From contig VXCM01000751.1 in the NCBI GenBank assembly GCA_014773175.1, positions 62,001 through 126,000 on the forward strand: a DNA stretch of 64,000 nucleotides. The letters are read 5' to 3'. The notes under the pieces are model-generated. The model ran no database searches. It saw nothing but the letters and a program-made list of their open reading frames with translations, and was not told the origin of the DNA. Below are positions 1-13,800 of this stretch, in pieces (position 1 is the first letter of the stretch; each line of letters starts with the position of its first letter). The stretch is from Lucifuga dentata. Lineage: Eukaryota > Chordata > Actinopteri > Ophidiiformes > Bythitidae. Made by a program: the position numbers and the translations under genes.

Positions 1-2988
1 ACTTCCTCTCAAGGATTTCCTGTTGGTCCTCAGTCCATGCTGCCTGAACAGTTTGCTGATGTGCACAGATCCATCAGCCCAGGACCCCCTACACAGCAGC
101 AGGTCAGTTGAGATAGGCTTATATTGTATTAAATTGTGAAAAGTAGAGATTTTAATGTACATTTAATAAGTCGCAACATACTTTGGAGAAACCACTGGCT
201 TTTGGTTTGGTGCCCCTTTCCGGTTTGCATAAATATAGATGTTATTTTCACATTCACAGATAAAGTACAGGCAGTAGCTTTACTTTACACACTTAATATT
301 TGTGTTTTGTCTAGATGAGGGTGCTGTCTATGCCAGTGAATCACGCAGACCTGGACGCTCTGGCATTTCAGCAGGACCTTGCTCTGCATGGCCATCACCT
401 GTTCCAGTCGAGCTACAACAAGCCACCACAGGACAAGTCATTTCGAAATAGGTTTGTTTTTAGTTATTCGTGATGTATTCGTGTGCTGATGTATACATCA
501 AAATTAATTTAATAGTCTACCACACTGCTGTAAGTTTATCAGCTGTTTTATATGCATACTGTCACATTGGGGTATTTGGCTTGTTAGGTAATGTTAGTAA
601 ATTAATACTGACAAATGTAGCTTATAGTCTATCTGCAACAATTTAATTTATTAAAAAATGCAAAATTAGTCTATACAATTTAAAAATATTTAGCTACATG
701 TTGCATGTATTGTATTTTGTAGATTGTGTATCAAATGTCTGAAAAAAATATTGCAAATATCAGGAATCTTCAGTATTTGCTGTGTATTAATGAATGTGCT
801 GCTTGTGATCCACAGGCAGCAGCGACTGAATTGCTCCCCTGGTCCAGGGCCTCAGTCTGCTGGAAGAAACTCTCCAGGCAATGCAGTCACCAGCATGGTG
901 AGCTGAACTTTATTCCTGCTAACTACCATTACCTAAACTCAGAACAATGACAAAGAGGAGTTTGTAAACTTGCCTTTTCTCTGTAACTTCTGCACCAGTG
1001 GCTAGTTTTTACTGTAAAATATAACTACTGAGTATATGTATTGACAACACAGTCTACTGAGTTGTACAGTTACTAGTTTATTAGGTTTGCCTGCACAATC
1101 CAATGTAAAATAGCACAAGTTCTGCAATACATCTTATCTTTGTGACGCTTTATAATGTTCAGCCTTTATTGGCACTGAATCAGAGTGGTGTTTATTAAAC
1201 TCTGGTAATCTGAGGCCCTATTTAGTGATGGTACTGAATTATGTTATTATGAGAGGTGTTTCTAATATTTTGTTCCCCTGCAGTGTTGTTGTATTAATTG
1301 CATTGATTTGTACAGGCGTACCTAATAAAGTAGCTGCTGAACATAACTAGGTTACAGTCCATTCTAGCCCCATATCCCAAACACACACCTGAAGTTTTTT
1401 GTATGTATGCATTTGACAGTTGTCACCATCATTTACACCCACGTCTGTGATCCGCAAAATGTATGAGACGAAAGAAAAAAGCAGAGATGAACCAGTTAGT
1501 CGTCCAGAGACCAAGGAGGAGGCAGCACCACACTCCCAAGATGGTACAAAGCCTTTACTTGCCTACAGCTGGTTGATTTGTATTTAATTTGAGGTACTAG
1601 GAGTTTATAACATTGGGATTTGGGTTGGGCGATTACAGACAGCAGCTCCACTAACCTCTACCTGGAAACGATGGATGGGAATGCCTCACAGCCCACGGGG
1701 ACAAAGGCCTGCTCCTCTTCACTGTCCTCACAGACCGGGCCAGGCAAGGAGCAGGAGCGTCTCAGGCCAGGCACTACTGGACATCACACGCCTACCCTGG
1801 TATCTACAGGGACAGCCTCATCCTTCCCTCGTCCAATCTACCCAGTACCGCTTCTGTCTCACGTACCTATGGTGCGTCCTCCACCACCCCAGCTTCACCC
1901 TAACGTGGTGCAGCGAATGCTAGCGCAGGGTNATGGTGCGTCCTCCACCACCCCAGCTTCACCCTAACGTGGTGCAGCGAATGCTAGCGCAGGGTATCCA
2001 ACCCCAGCAGCTTGGGCCTGCTCTGTTGCAAGCCGGTGAGGAGTTCTGCTTCCCTTTTCTTTTTTTTTCCTAAATTTTTCTGAATTCTGCTCATGTTTCC
2101 TGCTGATAACTCTTGAACCTTTGTAACTAATAGAGTCTCTGCTTCTACTCACTAGGTGTCTTTCCACCACATGTTGACCTTGCACAACTTCAAGGATTGT
2201 CTCCTGCCCTGCTCAGACAACCGCTATATCCTCTAGGTGCACCAGGGCATCCACTTCTACCTCCCAGAGCCAACACTCAGATGCAGCTAGCAGTAATGCA
2301 GCAGCAGCTTCAGCAGCAGAGACCAAGTGAGTGGAAATGGTGTCAGATAATGGGTGTCAAAGTGTGGGTATGTGATAGCAACATTACTTCTCAGGTTTTA
2401 GGTTATCTTGAGGTTTATGGTTTGCATGGAAAATTACTGTTTCTAATGCTACATGGAATAATATAAGTGTAAAACATTAAAACAAGTATGTTAACGGGTA
2501 CTGGGAAAATTTTCTAGCCTTGATAACATTTGAGTGCTGCCCAAAGGAGGAAAATAAATAAATAACTGTCCTGTGTTATATATAAAAATAATGCTTGCAC
2601 AAATACCAAATCATGAGAGATGACAAGTTTATGCATCAGGACAGTAATGTTTTTCCTTGTCACCTGCCTGACAGTGTCAGCTCTATACATTGTAAAGTGT
2701 TGGATCCACATGTAAACTCAAGAATTGAACAGATCTTTATATTAAGTTACATTTTTTGCTTCATTTCTCAGCTGTTGCATCTGTTTGTTTTATCTTACAG
2801 TACATCCAGGTTTCCCTGGCCCTCAGTCACAGAGCCAAGGTCCTCACCGGGCAAATGGTCCCCAGCGACATGGGGGCAGCCCTCCTCTAGGACTAGCCAA
2901 ATGGTTTGGATCAGACATGCTAGAGCAGCCACTCCCCTCTATGCCTGCCAAGGTCATAAGTGTAGACGAACTGGAGTTCCGGCCATAA
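1..2988 (+). CDS. eif4enif1: eIF4E transporter (4E-T), 3' part of gene, 7 exons
   Basis: 4E-T binds eIF4E, carries it to the nucleus and represses and stabilises mRNAs in P-bodies with DDX6, LSM14 and PatL1. Only the C-terminal portion is here; the 5' part lies left of the window. Exons read from splice signals: 1-102, 315-451, 816-897, 1420-1543, 1639-2035, 2156-2326, 2801-2988. Diagnostic stretches are LAFQQDLALHGHH and YNKPPQDKSF (exon 2), SVIRKMYE (exon 4), PNVVQRMLAQG and QLGPALLQAG (exon 5), and the C-terminus GLAKWFGSDM followed by PAKVISVDELEF, all very close to vertebrate 4E-T. Codon phases close through all exons only if a 64-nt assembly duplication in exon 5 (1869-1995, with an N) is removed; as written the frame is broken. 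The stop TAA is at 2986-2988. Identification is firm; exon edges are inferred by eye. Confidence 0.95.
1869..1995. repeat. 63-bp direct repeat around a single N inside an exon (assembly artefact)
   Basis: Bases 1869-1931 and 1933-1995 are identical and are separated by one N at 1932. With both copies the eif4enif1 exon is 397 nt and goes out of frame. Removing one copy plus the N gives 333 nt and restores the phase into the next exon. This is best explained as two overlapping contig ends joined without merging. Confidence 0.9.
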
Positions 2989-3191
2989 CAAACTAAAATG
3001 TTATGCTGGATAGCAAGTTTTTTTCCCCTTTCTTTTTTGCCATCTCCACCTTCGTGTTACAGAAAAATGTGAACTTTAATTTGAAAGACAATGCACAGAC
3101 ATGGACAGTGTAACCAAACTTTGTCTTCAACCTCTAAGTCACAGCTTTGGAAGAGATGCATAACTGAGAAAATGGAAGAAGAATGAGACCT

Positions 3192-3225
<34 letters not shown>

Positions 3226-4855
3226 NGTGAATTTTTTTTTTTTTGTATTAGATTCTTCACAGTAAATTGAAGTAAATATGTATAGGCCCAAACTGTACAG
3301 ACCATGGGAAAGAATCTTATTCTCCCTGTATATAGCTCTTGTTTCTTTTCCTTGATATGGGGATGGTGAAACTACCCTGCAGTTCAAATGATAACTGCCA
3401 GTGATAAAGTAGTCACCAAGAGATGGTAGCATTCCTTTGTCTGGTCCTCCAAGTATTTTTTCCCCCCTTGAACTGCACTGAGAAGGGGCTTGTGCTAGTT
3501 AGAAGTGTTGCATCTGGATCGGTGAGTAGCTCGTATTTGCACTCCCCTTCCTTTGTGGTGTGGCTGGTGGTCCCTGTCCTGTAGATATGACTGGCTAGAG
3601 TGCTTCAGGAAGTCCTCGGGGAAGCAGTAAGCATTGGTTGTGCCTTTCTTTCTCTGTATTTTGTTTTCTTTTAAACTGTCCTCTCCATCACTGGGGGGAG
3701 GGGGAGCAGCACTGGTCACATGGAAAAATGAAGGTGGTTGGGATTCAGTTTATGTGCTATTAAGTTATAAAAGCACAAATAGAATTAATAAATAAAATCC
3801 TCAGTAAAACTGAAGTTGCTTAATTGTTTTGTATTGCCTATATGCACTTCTACGTTTATCAATGACAACAGCCTGACTGATGCAAATAAGAAGACAGCAG
3901 TAAGTTTAATTTAGTGACTAAAATGTTAAAATGGGACATGTATTCTACCTAATGTCTGCCAACATTGACATTATGATTTTTTTTTTTTTTTTGNTTTTTT
4001 TTTTTTTTTTGAAAATCTCATTCAAAATATTTGAAAATAAAGTTTAGAGTAAATTTTACACGTGGAAGGATACTCATCTTTAAGAGACGTTTTATTCCGA
4101 AAAAACTAATTGAAAAATGTCGACTCATGGGGAAATTAATTCTGGACTAATGATTAACTGCCGTTATCCCCAGTCTCTAAATTGATAATCACCTATCTGA
4201 TTATTTGCGCAGACAAAGAAATTAGTATTTACATTAATCATTGGGTAAAGCGGGTCTGTTTTTGCGTTTGTTTTGTTCATATTAAATACACCGCGCATAT
4301 TGTCAGTGTCTTTATTCTAAAACCGACCTTACTGAAGGGTGACATGTTGCTGTACATGTGCAGACAAATTGCGCTCTTGGAGACTAACGTTTTTTTTGTT
4401 TTTTTTTCGGGTTTCTGGTTGTTGGGGGAGGGGGCTTACAAACACAGGATGCAGGAAGGGACCCTATGTTTAATACATTTTGGCTGAAAGGAAAAGACTC
4501 CTGCTGTGCTGGTAGCTAGTTCACTAATAATAAATAATTTAGAGAAACTTAAGAAATTATCACATTCAATACCCAAATTGAGAAAAACGAGTTTTAGTTT
4601 ATTTTATTTATTTTTAGAAAAGAGACAAGCAACCCCCACCCTCAAGAAACACGGGTCAAAGTTCACAGGAAGCTGGGGGGCTGCCATTTTTCCCCTACTG
4701 CTGCTACAGCTAATGTTCAGATGCTAAAACGACGGGAGGGGCGCTTGATTTTGGGTTTTATAGCTAGCTGTTATCATCGTGTCGAACCCGTTTTACATAA
4801 TCCGCCATTTCTCTAACCCTAACCGTAAACACCCCTGCTGTTGGATGAATTCGGT
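2989..4855. other. eif4enif1 3' UTR, then patz1 upstream/5' UTR region
   Basis: No further gene is visible. The left part is 3' UTR with a long poly-T tract (about 3193-3245, with an N at 3226) and the polyadenylation signals near 3790. A second poly-T run with an N at 3994 follows. The right part, from about 4600, becomes richer in G+C and CpG toward the patz1 start and presumably holds its promoter; I could not assign a defined core promoter element. Confidence 0.6.
3787..3796 (+). terminator. Probable polyadenylation signal of eif4enif1
   Basis: Two overlapping AATAAA hexamers lie about 800 nt after the stop codon, in an AT-rich stretch. They are the best candidates for the end of the eif4enif1 transcript. 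Confidence 0.5.
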
Positions 4856-7800
4856 ATGGAGAAAGTAGCGGAGCCGTCTTGGACTTCTTCGTACACCTAC
4901 CAGGTGAGCAAGCACAGTGCGGAGATGCTACACAACCTCAACATTCAGAGGAAAGATGGAGGCAGGTTTTGCGATGTGGTCTTGCGCGTCGGCGAGGAGA
5001 GCTTCCCTGCTCACAAAGCTGTGCTAGCCGCATGCAGTGAATATTTTGAGTCGGTCTTCAGTCGCCAGTCGGAAGACGACAGCGACGCGAAGGAGCTGGA
5101 GATGCACACGATCAGCCCGAAAGTTTTTAAAGACATCTTGGACTTCGCCTACACGTCTCGGATTGTGGTACGGTTGGAGTGCTTCCCGGAGTTGATGACA
5201 GCTGCTAAGTTTCTGCTGATGCGGTCAGTCATTGAAATCTGTCAGGAGGTCATCAAACAGTCCAACGTACAAATCCTCGTCCCAACTTCACGGGGAATAG
5301 ATGCTAGCCTGTTCCAGGCCACGGCGGCTACAGAGCTGGGGTTTCCGGTGGCCCAACAGGATTTGGTAAACGGGATGAACATGCTAGTGAACGGTCAAAC
5401 CTTTGCTAATAATGCACAGTTGCATGTGGATGGGAGTGAAACGACCTCTGCCGTGTTACTAGAAGAGGGTGGCGAGACGTCGGTGCCAATTTTACAGCCT
5501 GTGGATGGACTGTCTGTTACCCCATCAGCGGAAACAACGGGGAACGCATTTCATCACGACAGCGACTCCCCGGGGTCGAAGAGGATCAGAGGGAGACCAA
5601 AGAAAGCTACAGTGAGCGTAGTGGACCCTGTACACTTTAACCATAACACCCAGAAGGACAACGAGCTGTTTCCATGCGGGACTTGTGGCAAAGCTTTTAC
5701 AGAGGCGTCCCGTTTGAAAAACCACGAAGCTCAACACGGAGCTAACACCGGCGGTGTAAACAACGTCGGTGACAGCCTGTCAAAACAGAGCGGAATCACT
5801 CTGCTGTCGCACCCGCAGAGTCTGCTGGAAAACGGCGTGCAGTCTCACGGAGGAATGACGCTGGACAGCGGACGCAAGCGGGAGAGGACGAGGCGGCACG
5901 TCGGTTGTGACATTTGCGGGAAAGTTTTCCGCGACGTGTACCACCTGAACCGACACAAGCTCTCCCATTCCGGAGAAAAGCCGTACGCCTGCCATGTGTG
6001 CGGGCTCCGGTTCAAACGGAAGGACAGGATGTCATACCATGTGCGGTCCCACGACGGCTCTGTCGGCAAACCTTACGTGTGCCAAAGCTGTGGTAAAGGG
6101 TTTTCCAGGTGAGTTGGACCTAATTTTCACACAAGACCATCTGTAATGTATGTTGGTGGACTAAATCATTGCTGTGGTCGTGCCTCCGGGCCTAGGGTCT
6201 TAATTTCTCCAGGGTCCAGGTGGACACCCTGCACAGTTTGCAGTGCTGTTTCTTACCGTGATGACGTTTTGACATGACGTACTTGAAGGCTAAAATCTCA
6301 TGAAATATATCAAAGATCGCTGATTGGTGGTTTCCATTGCAGCACAAGATGAAGACACTAGCAGCACTCCTCACACTCCTTGATTCACGTTTTAGCGCGG
6401 ACACAATATGAGCTTACAGTTTTCCACAAAGCAAAAACGAATACCGTAGACACAGTTAATGCTTAGTGAAATCAACTTTTGAGGTGTTGTGTGTACATAC
6501 ACATGCACAGATGGAGCAGTAGTTTAGTATACCACCAGCAACCCGGGTTAAGAATTTAGTTCAAAAACTCACTGGAAACTCAAGCAAAACCCAACTTTGA
6601 TATGCCAAAACCAAAATCAGGTCAGAGATCAAATCCAGAGGTAAAGCATTGTTGATGTTATCAGTAGTGTTCCTTTCTGCAAGCCCTGATCCATTCTATC
6701 AACTCTTATTCTGTTTTTCATTACAACGTGGATATAAATAAAAGTGTTGTCAGTGAAAATCTTACTCTTGCTGCACAAAGACAGAACCATCACAAAGAGT
6801 CTGTCAGCAGTGTAATCTGGCTGTAGCATCACAGGCTCAGACTCAGCATTCAGGCCTTGGTACTAACTCACTGTCAGCACCTACTGTTTGGGAGGTTAAA
6901 TACATCATGGATCATATCTGACAGGTTTTAAACTGTTTCCTGAAACTTTTTTTTTTTTTTTTTTTTTTTTTGAACCAAACAGGAATGCGAATGCCTAAAT
7001 ACTGTATTAGATCATTGTAATTAGATTTCTTTAGGGATCTGTTTGACTTTTGGATGCAACATTTAACACAGTGCTGTTCTTCAAAGCAAGATCAAAGTCT
7101 CTTTAATCTGTTTATGTTAGATTTCTTTTCTGTGTGTTATGTTGAGGAGAATCCCAAAATGTTAACTGATCAAAAGTTGTCGATTAGTGACAGTATTAAA
7201 CAGGTGATAGCCAACAGGCTAAGCACCTGGTAATGTAAATGTTTGTCTCCTTCATGCAGGTTTAAATGCAAGATGTCACGGTGCAACTTTCAGCACCAGT
7301 AATACAGAGTTTCCTGCCAATTCAGCTCAGTGTTACAGTATATTATTGGCATACACCTATGGCGAAGTCTGAAGAACATGTCTGTGATGTTCAGAGATAT
7401 AGAAGCCTTAATTTGTGTCAACTTCAGCTAAGATTTTCAGATTGACATTGCAATAGGTAATAATGGCTGAGCCTGTAAGTTTACTCGAAACAGTGTTGAA
7501 TTTGGTATGTGTGTACAGGAACAATTGTGGGCTTAAGACAAATAGTCAGCTTAACCTTTTAAAAAATGTTTGCTGATATGACCCTGTTTTTCGGTTAGCT
7601 GTGCTGATGCAAACATGGGAGTATCTATTTGCTATTTGCTTGTTTGGCTATAGGCCAGAGGTCATAGACACAGCAGAAATTCAGCAGATGAACATCTAAT
7701 ATAATCACTATTTTCTTTCTTTCTTTCTTTCTTTCTAGACCAGACCACCTGAACGGACATATCAAACAGGTCCACACAACGGAGAGACCCCACAAGTGCC

Positions 7801-10800
7801 AGGTGTCATAACAGTGGCTTTAATTTGAAACCCTTCATTGCTGACAATGCTACGGTGGATTATGTGCTTAAGTTGTTCACATGTTGATTTCTTTATCTTA
7901 GATTTGTAATGCCTCTTTTGCTACAAGAGATCGGCTTCGATCACACCTTGCATGCCATGAGGACAAAATCCCCTGCAAAGTCTGTGGCAAGTTCCTGCGA
8001 GCTGCATACATGACAGACCACCTCAAGAAACACAGTGAAGGAACACACAACTACTGTGGTATTTGCAACAAAGGTAATTCTTTGAATAGCGTCTGCGTCT
8101 CCGACACTGGTACATGCTGATTTGAAACGACACTCTCCCATGTCCTGAAAACGATTCAACCATGGCTGTTGATTTGATACTTGGCGGATAAAATAAACCG
8201 TTTCATGATGTTACCATGTAAAAAAATCAAACCATCATTGTTGACCACAAGGCCTTAAATTCTAATTAAAAGTATCTTTTTTTTGTTGTGCAGTTAAAGG
8301 CTTTACTTCAGACCTTTCCGCCTGTACCATGAATAAATCTGTTGCAGGCTGAACTGAGAAATTGTACAAAATATTTAAAAATATTGCGTGTTTCTAGACT
8401 TTTGATGGGTCTGTAGTCAAGATGATCATATGAGATGTTAATAATAGCAACTATTGTCATGCAGCCATGTTCCCTCATTCATAAATGCCTGTTACTGGCA
8501 TTTCTTAATGTTTGCCTTGAAAGAGGCATTACTACAGTATTTCTTTATTTACATATCGAGTCATTATTTACAAGCAATTCATAAAACACACCATCGTGCA
8601 AAAATGAAGACCTGTTTCAGTCTGATGATAAGTTGCAGCAGTATGAGATCTAAGTGACATTTTAAACTGTAGTTAGTGATCCATAAATTTGATGTAAGCC
8701 CACTCAGTTTATTTAAATGATGAGCTTTGATCTGATCTTGTACACATTCTGAAGCACTGTGCCTCTTCCTCGAGCCTCCTCTGCTGTTCTCTCTCTCTCT
8801 CTCTCTCTGTCTCTCTCACACACACACCTCCTGGGTGTCAGACTGCCAATGTGTGGATCTCTTACCTCATTTGTATTGCTGTCCGTCTCTTAAAATGCAG
8901 AGCTTGAAAGAGAATTTACGTCCCCTTTGCCGATTTAACATATCAATTTTGCATTGACAGCAGAAAAAGCAGTGTAAAGTTTTGTCTCTTAAATATGAAG
9001 CAGCTCATTAACACACTGATCTTCACTGGCTTTTACCTGTGACATTGGCAAGGATGTGCTGATTAATGATGAGCTGTGTAACTGGGAGTTACATAAGAAG
9101 CGTGGATGCGTAAAGGAAGCCCCTCTCGTACCCGAGGCCAGGAGTGTGTCAAACAACTGCCTTGTTCTTTGTTCTTCTGGTCTCAGGTTTCTCAACTGCA
9201 TCCTACCTTAAGGTGCATATAAAGACACACCACAGCTCTCCACTGTCCCCCTCTGCCACAATGCACATCTTCCCTGAGCCGAGGGGAGAACCGCAGATGC
9301 ACAACGGCAACCCTTACCACATGGGACGCCAGTGCTCAGTGGAAGGCAAGCAGCCGTCCGCCCCATCCGAAACGTTCATATTGCTGGCTTTCATTTTCTC
9401 TGCTGCTTTCTAGAGGAATGTGCTGCTTCATCTTAGTGTACATTTGTACATCAGCATCTGCTGCCCAAGCTTTTCGCTCATACATTTACCATTTTGCTTC
9501 ATTTGCTGGACGCCTTCTGTCAGCTAACTGTATGCGTCGGCTTTTCAAAGAGAGCACTGAAGGCTGAACCTACAAGCTGCATGTCTGATATGAAAAGGAA
9601 AAGTACACAGTTCTAAGAGCACAATTTCCTTAAAGGACCATACCGGCGATCGTGCATGTTTGAGTCTAATACATTCAATTTTCATAAATGTTACGTTACT
9701 GACAATCATTTCCCAAAGGATAAAACTGTATTTCAGCTTTCCTGATATTTTGCAAAATCTCTTAATCTTTCAAAATCAAATATTTAAGCGATACACCCAC
9801 CTTAAAAATCGATGTTTTGCCTGCTAATAGTTACACAGCCTTATGAACTCATGGTTGTTAAAATTGTTTGATAACCGCAGGTCTTCTTTTGGGACTATAT
9901 TCCCCAGTGGAGACATACATTCACTCCATGGGTTTATTGCACTTAAACACTAAAATTACTTAACTTTGAAAAAAAATCTGAATATGTCTTGTTCACAATG
10001 ATGGATTAACTATCTCAAGAACGTTTCAAGTATAAACAAGTTGATTTTAGTAGCGTAACAGAATGAACTAAAACTAATGACGGTATGGAAGGTAGGAAAA
10101 CATTTTTTAATTCATTGTTCCAGTAGTATGCTTTGGGAAATGATTGTCAGTAACATTACATGTATGAAAATTGAATATATTAGGCTCAAACATGCTCGAT
10201 CGCTGGTATGGTCCTTTAATGACTACTCTGCAACTGTTAGACTCAGGGAGTTAGTCAGCATGTTTTGTTCAGTCCACATAAACCAGGTGTGGAAAAAATA
10301 TTCTCTCAAGAGTTTCACTTATTCACGTCAAAGAACAAACTTATAGAAATGATCAATCAGGCTGTAATCTTGTAACTACAAGTAATTCATCTATTGGTGA
10401 ATTTACAAACTATATATTGTAGTTGTCTCACCATAGAATAAATGCAAGTCAGTCGAGACAACCCATTCACTTAGTACATATATTCCACGCAATCATGATG
10501 TTCTCTCATTTGAGAAATTACTGCCCATTCCTTTTACTTTTAGATATAAATATAGCTCTTTGAGGTACTTTGGGGAAATAATAGCCTTTATATCTCTGAT
10601 TCCTATCCTGACTTTCAGCAACACAACAAGTAGAAGAGGGCCTTGAGTACTTTTTTCTGTAGTTGTGTAGTTTCTGTGAAAATGCATTACTTGTGAGTCA
10701 TGGGAAATCAAAGTACCGAGTCACATTTGCTTTATTTATTTTTGTTTATGTAGTATGGCCATGCCAGCATATGGTTAACAGTGTCTGTTTCTGCTTGGCC

Positions 10801-13800
10801 GAGCCATCACCAGTCTGTCAGCAATGCACAATGTTGCATGATTGTCCTGATTTGTGTTTCATTTTCCTTGGCTTCATGGGAATGTTTATAGTTTTGCTGT
10901 TTTTGTTGGGAACTCAGTAGAATAGAGACAAAAGTAGAAAAGTGCACAATGATCTGCAAGCCACATCCACAACTGGAAAACAAAATGACATAGAAGGAAA
11001 TGTTCACCTCTGTTGAAATATACGTGTACCTGACTTTCTGCAATTTTATGAATGAGCAAAGACAACACACGAGCCTGCAGCATCTAAAAACTTTGCTATT
11101 AAGATAATTACCAAAGTAAGGCACCATCAGTATCACTGATTATATTGAGAGGTTCATCAGAGTGAACATATTCTGTCACTTTGTTAATCTTTTCCTAAAT
11201 GACATAATTTTAGATGACATGCTCTAGGTACCATTAAAACATTGATTTCTTAGGCTTTTGAAACTTATCATTATTCTACATGTAAACTAAAGTTGTTCTA
11301 ACATCATAATTGGGCTCTAGCTGCATCTTCATAGTTACCCATCCACGGATATTTTAATTGAGACATGAAGTGTGTGATGATATTTCTGTTGTATCACATG
11401 TTCTTGTTTTAAATTTTTGAGGAAGCAATTTTTCAAAAAAAAAACAAAAAAAAAAAACAAAAAGGGAATGTGTGTATGCGGTGGCTCAGCTGTGTGAGTT
11501 ATTTGCATTTGACATAACTGGTTTTGGTGTGGAGCCTTAGAATGGACTCAAGTGTCAACATTACAGCCTGTCAGAGAACAACGTGAAGATTTTAAAATTA
11601 AAATGCTGACTTTCATCAGCTGGTCAAGCTGAGAAAGCAAGTTGTGATGTTCTGGCAGCTGGAGAATGTTGTCGTTAGCTAGTTGGTTAACAGCTTCCCT
11701 GTGGTGGATTCTAGTTAGCATCACAGCTCCTGCTTGCACCTGTCGTGTCATCAGAATTTTTACATTTGAGACTTTTGTACTGACAGTTGCATTCATTTCC
11801 ATTCACGTCCCAGAAATAAAATTGCCTCAACAAATGAGAAGAAGTAAAAATCAGGTTTGCAAATGAAATTTCTGTGTTTTTCAAAGACGCATCCCTCAAC
11901 CTACCTGCAGCAGTAAAAATATTCTCTCTGGTGCATAGTGAATCATAACGTTGACCTATCTTTCAAGGTGCATCAATACTCCATGACCCAAAGTCAGCCA
12001 CAGCATGAGTCAGCTATGTGTTTTTTTATTTTTGTTTTTTTCCAGATAATAACCAGAACAGCACGATATAGTGTGCTAAGGCTTTCTGGCAGAACTGGTC
12101 AATTTTTGTATCTGTGCCTGTAATTGACCAACACTTTCACATGATTAGTTGTGTTTTTCATGTCCTTTGGGCAGCATGTTTCCAGTTTATTTCTTTGTTT
12201 ACATTGCGCTGGTTGTAAGCTTGTCTTTGTTTTGCTCATTTCTAAACTGAAGTATATCATTGCTGAGGTTGTGACAGGGTTACTACACTTACTTGCATTT
12301 GCATGCGGATCAGTGTTTGACAGCAGTTTGGATTGAATATTCTTTTACTGTTAAGTCAAGTAGTCCACTTCTTTACAGTAAGAAACAGAATGTAATAAAA
12401 CACTAATTGAGTTTAATAAAGTTAGCATTTTTAACATTTATTATGTAGCATTCTGTTGGTTTGAATAATAAACTTGAGTGGCAGAACTTAGATACATTTG
12501 AGCAGTAAATGATGACAACATGATTTATTCCTGGAAATGGTAATAGCCAGAATAAGTACTATCCCAATATTTCCTGCAGTTTTCACTAGTCTTCATTTAG
12601 TTTCATACCATTTGCAAGACAGACAAGAGCGATGCTGTGTGGCGTTATGCTAATTTAGTCTGTTCTTAAACCCTTTTCGACTTATGAATATGATTGCTAT
12701 ACTCTGAAGGCACCCATTTGTATATTTTTAGCTAGTAATAATTACTTGTTAGTCAGATATAAGATTGATTTAAATTAATAACTCTAATAATCACAAGTTA
12801 CTTAGTTTAGCAATTTGGTATTTGCTGGAAGGGAAAGTGGTGATTTCAGTCATATGGATTAATGCAGATAAATATCTACCTTGGTTACTTTGTTGTACAG
12901 ACAGTGGGGAACATAATGAAGGTAATTTTGTCTGTTTGGTTTCCGCTGGCCTGTTATGTCTGTCCTTCCCCTCCTTTCTCTCTGGCCGGGTGTCATGTAG
13001 ACCTGTGTGCCAGTCGCCAGCTGCTTCTCACCTCGTCTGAGGCAGAGGGTCGCTTTCATGGGCTCTCTGGACACCCAGTTCTTCCTCAGCCTGGCCATAC
13101 ATCCTTGGGCCTGCAGTCTGAGCTGCTCATGGGGAAGTCAGGTGGGGCTCCATATTTCTGGGAGTGTCGCTCTGGTGGGGTACCTGGCTTCCCCGTCCAT
13201 GGGCCTCTTGCAGGTCAGTATAGTCAAGCAGCAGAGTGGGTGGGGGCATGATGCTAGCACAGCCCACTGATTGGATGAGCACAGCAGAATTCCCAGTGGA
13301 TAATGGACAATTGGATTGAGTTAGATGATTGGTTTTCCATAGCAACATAAGTTAGTAGCAACATAAGTTTATGTCTTACTTTTATTTATGTATTTTTAAT
13401 CTGTAAAATCAGTTGTCACAGTTTGTTCCATTTATGCTTGTTGCAGCCACTAAAATACTGTGCCAACTCACTTAACTTCTGAAGATTAAACTTGAAATTG
13501 TTGCAGCTGGCAGCCAACTATTCGATTCAGTTTGTATTGTGAATTTTTTATGTTGTATTTATGCTAATTCATGCCTCTTTCCTACCATTTCCCCTTCTTT
13601 CTCTCTCTTGCTCTCTTTCTCATTCTCCACCTTTACTATGTTTACCTCAGATGGGCAAGAAAACTCTGGGAAGTGCCCTCATCTGGAATCAGAAGAATCG
13701 GATCCCTCTTTTGGGGAAATGTCCAATGGTGACCAGCTTAAATCTCCACACAAACCTGATGGGCAGGAGCTCGAGATGTCCTCTTTAGCCTGTAACGGAG

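Noticed and set aside
4841..4855. Open frame for patz1 extending 15 nt upstream of the ATG
   Set aside because: The extension begins with TTG, not ATG; the first ATG in frame is at 4856 and its protein start fits the family.
6500..6560. tRNA-like or SINE-like text in patz1 intron 1
   Set aside because: Only short, imperfect box-like matches; no second copy or tail nearby.
10663..12336. Several short open frames in patz1 intron 4
   Set aside because: AT-rich, hydrophobic by composition, with no splice sites in phase and no family resemblance.
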